A DNA stretch of 11,030 bases. Source: JAULUH01 sp032111745. Lineage in GTDB: Bacteria; Chloroflexota; Anaerolineae; JAAEKA01. The stretch covers positions 1 through 11,030 of the forward strand of contig JAULUH010000109.1 of the NCBI GenBank assembly GCA_032111745.1. Reading direction: 5' to 3'. Under the pieces are notes generated by a model. That model made no database searches and was not told the DNA's origin. It saw only the letters and a program-made list of their open reading frames with translations. Below, piece by piece: positions 6,901 through 11,030 of the stretch (its first letter is position 1; every line of letters begins with the position of its first letter). Both the position numbers and the translations under genes were made by a program.

Positions 6901-8324
6901 ACGGCGAGGGGCAGTTGAGACACGATCTACCGGCCAGTTGGGTGTGGACAACCCTTGGCCAAATTGCAGATATAACCCGAAAGCGTGTCCAGCCTCAGGA
7001 TCATCCGGAGCTTCCGTTTGTTGGCATGGAGCACGTCGAAGCGCACAAGCTCCGAGTGCTCACTACAGTGCCTGCCTCTGGAATGCGCAGCAGCGCCGAG
7101 TACTTTGAGCCTGGCGATGTCCTATACGGTTGACTGCGCCCTTATCTGAACAAAGTATTCCACGCTGAATTCGTGGGCTTGTGCTCTGGCGAGTTCATTC
7201 CATTCCGGAAAACGCCGTATCTTGACAACAAGTACCTGCTGTACTTTCTCAGCTCGTGGGAGTTCGTCTCCTTTGCGTCTCATCTGAATGAAGGAGATCG
7301 ACCGCGCGTTAACTTTGACCAGCTTGCCGATTATCCATTTCCCCTTGCCCCCCTCCCCGAACAACACCGCATCGTCGCCGAGATCGAGACCCAGTTCACC
7401 CGCCTGGATGCCGGCGTCGCCGCGCTGAAGCGGGTGCAGGCCAACCTGCGGCGCTAAAAGGCCTCGGTGCTGAAGGCTGCCTGTGAGGGGCGTCTCGTGC
7501 CTACCGAGGCCGAGCTGGCCCGCCAGGGGGGCCGGGACTACGAGCCGGCCGCCGTGCTGCTGGAGCGCATCCTGGCCGAGCGGCGAGCGAAGTGGGAGGC
7601 GGAGAATCCAAAGAGAAAATACAAGGAGCCGGTTGCGCCAGGCACTGTCGATTTGCCTGAGTTGCCGAGGGGGTGGGTGTGGGCGAGCGTCGAGCAAATT
7701 GCCACACAAAGGCTTGGCAAGATGCTCGATAGAGCGAAGAACCAAGGCACATTTCGTCCCTACCTGCGCAACATCAACGTTCGATGGTTTGCTTTCGATT
7801 TGTCTGACCTCCAGCTGATGCGAGTCACCGATAAGGAACTGAAGGACGTTTCCGTGATTGATGGGGATTTGGTTGTCTGTGAGGGAGGTGAGCCGGGTCG
7901 GGCGGCAGTGTGGCACAAGCCTGGCGAGTCAATGGTTATTCAGAAGGCATTGCACCGGCTACGTTTCTTGGGTGCCATCTCACCCTACTTCGTCGCGTTT
8001 CGCCTTTATGCAGACGCATCTACTGGTATACTGGAACGATACTTCACGGGGTCAACAATCAAGCACTTCACGGGACAGTCTCTCAAGACATATACGCTTC
8101 CTTTGCCGCCTATCGCCGAACAACAGCGAATCGTCGCCGAGCTGGAGCGTCGGCTGTCGTTAGTACAGGAGCTAGAAGCCGCCGTCGTGGCCAACCTGAA
8201 GCGCGCCGAGCGGCTGCGGCAGTCGATTCTTAAGCGGGCGTTCGAAGGCCGGTTGGTGCCGCAGGATCCGAGCGACGAGCCGGCGAGCGTGTTGTTGGGG
8301 CGAGTGCAATCTCTGGCGCAGTAG
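6897..8324 (+). pseudogene. hsdS: Type I restriction specificity subunit with two in-frame stops
   Basis: HsdS recognises the bipartite DNA target for both methylation and restriction. One frame of 475 codons spans the usual length. TRD1 begins at 'LPASWVWTTLGQIADI' (11-26); the first conserved region has 'PLPEQHRIVAEIETQFTRLD' and 'ASVLKAACEGRLVPTEAELA'; TRD2 begins 'LPRGWVWASVEQIA'; the second conserved region has 'PLPPIAEQQRIVAELERRLS' and 'ILKRAFEGRLVPQDP'. Codon 79 is TGA (7131-7133) inside 'DVLYG*LRPYLNK', where an Arg or Lys is normal. Codon 187 is TAA (7455-7457) inside 'LRR*KASVLKAA', where Tyr is normal. No frame change occurs across either stop. The TRD stretches are visibly less GC-rich than the flanking conserved regions, as expected from domain exchange. 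It overlaps the restored DUF5615 gene by 4 nt. Identity is certain; expression of a full-length protein would need correction or readthrough. Confidence 0.93.
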
Positions 8325-8342
8325 GGTCGCTAGTGCTATAAT
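8313..8342 (+). promoter_or_regulatory. Promoter of the DUF4258-YgiT pair
   Basis: TATAAT (8337-8342) preceded by TGC, an extended -10; the upstream CTGGCG (8313-8318) is a poor -35 at 18 nt. It starts within the last codons of hsdS and lies 47 nt before the DUF4258 start. Confidence 0.5.
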
Positions 8343-8388
8343 CTCCGAAAGACTCCCTCAGGTAGATGAGACCGTGGAGAACAGCCAC

Positions 8389-8694
8389 ATGGACTCGGAT
8401 GCAATCAAAGAGATAGCCCGGAAGCGCCAGCTGTTCTTTACCGAGCACGCCATCCGTCAAATGATCAGGCGGCAAATCTCGGACGATGAGGTGCGCGATG
8501 CAATCTTGTCCGGCGAGGTCATCGAGGATTACCCCGCCGACAAGTACAGCCCGAGTTGTCTTCTACTTGGCGTGACCCAAGCGGGACGCCCCCTCCACGT
8601 CCAATGCTCAGCACCGCCTCGCGTGAGAATCGTGACGGTATACGAGCCTGACCCGGCTGAGTGGATTGAGTACCGACAGAGGAGAGGATCATGA
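8389..8694 (+). CDS. DUF4258 protein, probable toxin-like partner
   Basis: A 101-residue DUF4258 protein. Visible signature: 'FFTEHAIRQMIRRQISDDEV' (16-35, with H20), 'AILSGEVIEDYPADKYSPS' (38-56), 'GRPLHVQ' (66-72, H70) and 'VTVYEPDPAEW' (82-92). The family is small, RelE-like in size and repeatedly found with a YgiT/MqsA-type zinc-finger gene, so a toxin-antitoxin role is widely assumed but its activity is not something I can show from sequence. I chose the ATG at 8389 because GGAGA (8376-8380) precedes it; a GTG at 8374 is the alternative. It overlaps the next gene by ATGA. Intact, and less GC-rich than the restriction genes around it, suggesting separate acquisition. Confidence 0.85.
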   Translation: MDSDAIKEIARKRQLFFTEHAIRQMIRRQISDDEVRDAILSGEVIEDYPADKYSPSCLLLGVTQAGRPLHVQCSAPPRVRIVTVYEPDPAEWIEYRQRRGS

Positions 8695-8924
8695 ACCAGT
8701 GTGCCTACTGCGGTGGTGACCTGGTCGAACGGCTCACAACCTTCGTCTATGAGGATGATGGCCAGTTTTGGATTGTCCGTAATGTTCCGGCATTCGTCTG
8801 TGCCCGTTGCGGTGAAAAGGAGTACACCCAGGAGACCACACGACGCGTGTTGGCGTTGCTCAAGCAGCCGCCGCGCCCGCAGGAGATCCTGCATGTGCCG
8901 GCCTATGAGTTGGTTGCAGCCTAG
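8691..8924 (+). CDS. YgiT-type zinc-finger protein (MqsA N-domain-like)
   Basis: A 77-residue protein with two CxxC knuckles, C4/C7 ('CAYCGGD') and C37/C40 ('CARCGEKEY'), that would bind one zinc ion, and the intervening 'YEDDGQFWIVRNVPAFVC' beta segment of the YgiT-type finger. The C-terminal 'PPRPQEILHVPAYEL' is a short tail; there is no MqsA-style helix-turn-helix domain, so this is a finger-only antitoxin form. GGAGAGG ends 3 nt before the ATG, and the ATGA overlap (8691-8694) couples it to DUF4258. By analogy with MqsA it should bind and neutralise its partner. The pair sits between hsdS and a second hsdS tail. Confidence 0.85.
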   Translation: MNQCAYCGGDLVERLTTFVYEDDGQFWIVRNVPAFVCARCGEKEYTQETTRRVLALLKQPPRPQEILHVPAYELVAA

Positions 8925-8986
8925 CACAACACCCCAAGCGAATATAGGGAGGCGTGCGCCCAGGGAGGGATACACTCGGTTCTTAC

Positions 8987-9215
8987 GACGGACAACGCTA
9001 CATCGTCGCCGAAGCCGAGGCGACTGTCTGTGGCGGCGGAGCGGGCGGTCACGGTCGCTGCCAACCTGAAGCGCGTCGAGCGGCTGGGCCAGGCGATCCT
9101 CAAGCGGGCGTTCGAGGGGCGGTTGGCGGCGCAGGATCCGAATGACGACTTGGTTTCCGCGTTGCGACATCGCGTGCGAGCCTGCCGAGCGGTGGATACC
9201 GCCGCAAAACCCTAA
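8987..9215 (+). pseudogene. hsdS 3' remnant (second copy of the HsdS tail)
   Basis: The piece begins near 'GQRYIVAEAEA' (in the EQxRIVAE region of HsdS), changes frame around 9015-9020, and continues 'RLSVAAERAVTVAANLKRVE' to 'ILKRAFEGRLAAQDPNDD' and a stop at 9213-9215. Bases 9060-9148 match 8190-8278 of the main hsdS with about 12 differences in 89, without gaps. It is therefore a diverged copy of the distal conserved region, with no target recognition domain and no start. It suggests that a second hsdS once stood here, or that the DUF4258/YgiT pair entered between two hsdS copies. It could also act as homology for recombination with hsdS. Confidence 0.82.
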
Positions 9216-9254
9216 CCGTCCTCACAGAACGTACCAGCCGCGCCTGCCAGCCGG

Positions 9255-10102
9255 ATGGCGAGACGCATACCACAACCCATGCCCACACCAGCGCCCACCG
9301 GGCAGCCCTGCTACACCATTACCCCGGCCATCGCGCGCGGGCTCATGGCCGTCGAGGCCGCCCGCGCCGTGGTCGAGCGCACGCCCTTGCCTCCCACGGC
9401 TGAGGCCGAGCTGCGCCGCCGGGCCCGGGTGCGCTCTACCCACTACTCCACCCGCATCGAGGGCAACCACCTGACCCTGGACGAGGCCGAGCGCGTCATC
9501 GCCGAGGCCGGGGCCACCATCCAGGGCCGCGAGCGCGACGTGCGTGAGGTGCGCAACTACTGGAACGCCTTATTACGCGTCGAGGAGTGGGCCGCCCACG
9601 GCCAGCCCCTGACCGAGGACCTGGTCCACCGGCTGCATGCCCTGGTGGAGCACGGCCCCCGTGCCAAACCGACACCCTGGCGCGATGGCAGTCCCTCGCC
9701 ACCCACCCCCACCACAACACCTACGAGGGCCGCGCCACCGCAGACCTGACCGTGTGGCTCGAGTATTTCGTCGGCGTGCTGGCCCAGGTGTTCGTCCAGG
9801 CCCGGGAGGAGGCCTTGCGCCTGGCGGAGCCGCCGCCGCCCATAGAGCCGGAGGCCATCCAGCGCCTGGACAGCCGGGCCCGCCGGGTGTTGGCCCTGTT
9901 CGCCACGGCGGACCGCATCACCGCGGCCCAGGTGGCCCAGACCCTGGGCCGCTCCCCGCGCATGGCCCGCAACCTGCTGCAGGGCTGGGTCGCCGACGGC
10001 TGGCTGGAGGTGGCCGATCTCTCCCGGCTCAAGCGCGCCCATGCGTTATCGGCAGCTTATCGGCAATACATCGGCAGCTTATCGGCAATGCCGCCGAAAT
10101 GA
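9255..10102 (+). pseudogene. Fic-family protein lacking the catalytic core
   Basis: The N-terminal part (frame from 9255) is a Fic-family regulatory segment: 'YTITPAIARGL', then 'RSTHYSTRIEGNHLTLDEAE', which contains the inhibitory-helix motif [S/T]xxxE[G/N] (S65 to E69-G70), and 'LHALVEHGPRAKPTPWRDG' to about 9689. The next frame resumes at 'DTLARWQSLATHPHHNTYEG' (from about 9670), then 'ATADLTVWLEYFVGVLAQVF', a winged-helix-like region 'ITAAQVAQTLGRSPRMARNL', and stops at 10100-10102. In intact relatives the catalytic HPFx[D/E]GNGR loop, which transfers AMP to target proteins, lies between these segments; here roughly 100 residues are gone and the frame changes. AMPylation is not possible, though the C-terminal part could still bind DNA if expressed. 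The gene ends 6 nt before hsdM. Confidence 0.82.
10048..10089. repeat. Four 11-bp-spaced ATCGGCA iterons before hsdM
   Basis: ATCGGCA occurs at 10048, 10059, 10070 and 10081, with spacers GCTT, ATAC, GCTT. The 20-bp unit ATCGGCAGCTTATCGGCAAT is thus perfectly repeated with a 22-bp period. The period is not a multiple of three, so the repeat is not explained by a repeated peptide although it lies in the fic coding end. One-turn helical phasing just 22 nt ahead of the hsdM ATG suits an operator. Confidence 0.8.
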
Positions 10103-10108
10103 TCCCTG

Positions 10109-11030
10109 ATGGCCAACAGCCTCTCCGCCACCGTCGTCCAGCGCCTCTGGAACTACTGCAACGTCCTGCGGGACGACGGCGTCTCCTACGGCGACTATGT
10201 CGAGCAGCTCACCTACCTGCTCTTCCTCAAGATGGACGACGAGCAGGTGCGTCATCTCGGGAAACCCAGCGCCATCCCCGAGGACCTGAACCGATCGAGC
10301 CTGGCGACGCTCAGCGGCGACGAGCTGGAGGTCCACTGCCGCCACATCCTGACCGAGCTAGGCAAGGGCTCCGCCTGATCCCCACCATCTTCCGCACGGC
10401 CCAGAACAAGGTGCAGGGCCCGGCCAAGCTGCGCGGCTGATCAAGCTGATCGACGAGGAGACCTGGGTGGGCCTGGGCATCGACGTCAAGGGCGACATCT
10501 ACGAGGGCCTGCTGGAGAAGAACGCCCAGGACATCAAGTCCGGCGCGGGCCAGTACTTCACCCCCCGGCCCCTGATCCAAGCCATGGTGGACGCCATGCA
10601 GCCCCAGCCGGGCCAGACCATCTGCGACCCGGCGGCCGGCACCGGTGGCTTCCTGCTGGCCGCCTATGACTACGTGCAGGGACACAACACCCTCGACCGC
10701 GACCAGCAGCGCCACCTGCGCCACGAGGCCCTGCACGGCTGGGAGATCGTCGATAACACCGCCCGCCTGTGCGTGATGAACCTCTACCTGCACGGCATCG
10801 GCGTGGACGGCGACCGCAGCCCCATCCACGTGGACGACAGCCTGGCCTCCGACCCTGGCGAGCGCTTCGACATAGTGCTCACCAATCCGCCCTTCGGCAA
10901 GAAGAGCAGCGTCACCTACGTCACCGATACCGGCGAGGTCAAGCGGGAGTCCCAGACCGTGATGCGCGACGACTTCTGGACCTCAACCAGCAACAAGCAG
11001 CTCAACTTCGTCCAACACGTCAAGACCATC
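10109..11030 (+). pseudogene. hsdM: Type I restriction N6-adenine methyltransferase subunit, two frameshifts, 3' truncated by window
   Basis: HsdM methylates adenine at the sites chosen by HsdS. It starts 'MANSLSATVVQRLWNYCNVL' (HsdM N-terminal helical domain, 'YVEQLTYLLFLKM'). The frame breaks after 'LGKGS' at about 10374 and resumes with 'LIPTIFRTAQNKVQ'; it breaks again after 'AKLR' at about 10435 and resumes with 'LIKLIDEETWVGLGIDVKGD'. Each break needs one added base. From 10437 the frame stays open to the window edge and carries 'SGAGQYFTPRPLI', SAM-binding motif I 'DPAAGTGGF', and catalytic motif IV 'NPPFGKK'. All catalytic motifs are intact, so the gene would be functional if the two breaks are sequencing errors. 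It follows the fic-like gene by 6 nt without a clear ribosome binding site. The C-terminus lies outside the window. Confidence 0.93.

Noticed and set aside
7131..7457. Recoding of TGA/TAA in hsdS as sense codons, or three separate natural genes
   Set aside because: TGA and TAA are used as normal stops elsewhere in the window, no selenocysteine hairpin was seen, and the pieces lack their own ribosome binding sites; nonsense mutation or base error is simpler.

Overview
The window reads as GC-rich bacterial accessory DNA. The closest overall flavour is Chloroflexota, probably an Anaerolineae-like genome or metagenome bin. This rests on gene content (VapBC, DUF433/DUF5615 and DUF4258/YgiT pairs around a type I restriction locus), on short GC-rich palindromic intergenic repeats (GTAGGGGCGGG-type and GGAGTCGAGGCTTT-type), and on extended -10 promoters of the form TG-n-TAYAAT. 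The taxonomic call is inference from style, not a match to a marker gene.

Left part (1-1464): a patchwork of gene pieces. A double-[4Fe-4S] reductive-dehalogenase/QueG-like protein is cut at about 540, where it abuts an inverted C-terminal piece of a metallo-beta-lactamase-fold gene (541-716). A repeat cluster (717-831) follows. Next comes the 3' end of a conserved hypothetical gene on the minus strand (885 to about 1200), fused head-on to the last PDZ domain of an HtrA-like protease on the plus strand (about 1190-1361). A perfect 19-bp hairpin closes the block.

Middle part (1559-3918): an intact aldo/keto reductase (minus strand), an intact VapB/VapC-type toxin-antitoxin pair with its own promoter, and a frameshifted C-terminal remnant of a cupin gene. 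A 23-bp repeat occurs on both sides of the VapBC/cupin block.

Right part (4274-11030): a type I restriction-modification locus in the order hsdR, DUF433-DUF5615, hsdS, DUF4258-YgiT, hsdS 3' remnant, fic-like, hsdM, all on the plus strand. Start and stop codons overlap (ATGA) at DUF433/DUF5615, DUF5615/hsdS and DUF4258/YgiT, and fic stops 6 nt before hsdM, so accessory toxin-like genes are translationally tied to the subunits that choose and methylate DNA sites. The inferred original role is DNA modification and restriction with addiction or guard modules built in.

Nearly every large gene of this locus is broken as written. hsdR has a frameshift and appears to lack most of its C-terminal domain. 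hsdS has two in-frame stops at conserved positions. DUF5615 and hsdM each have two frameshifts. fic lacks its catalytic core. The single-base breaks that can be placed well all look like a missing base, so sequencing error must be weighed against real decay. The internal deletions and duplicated fragments are harder to explain that way.
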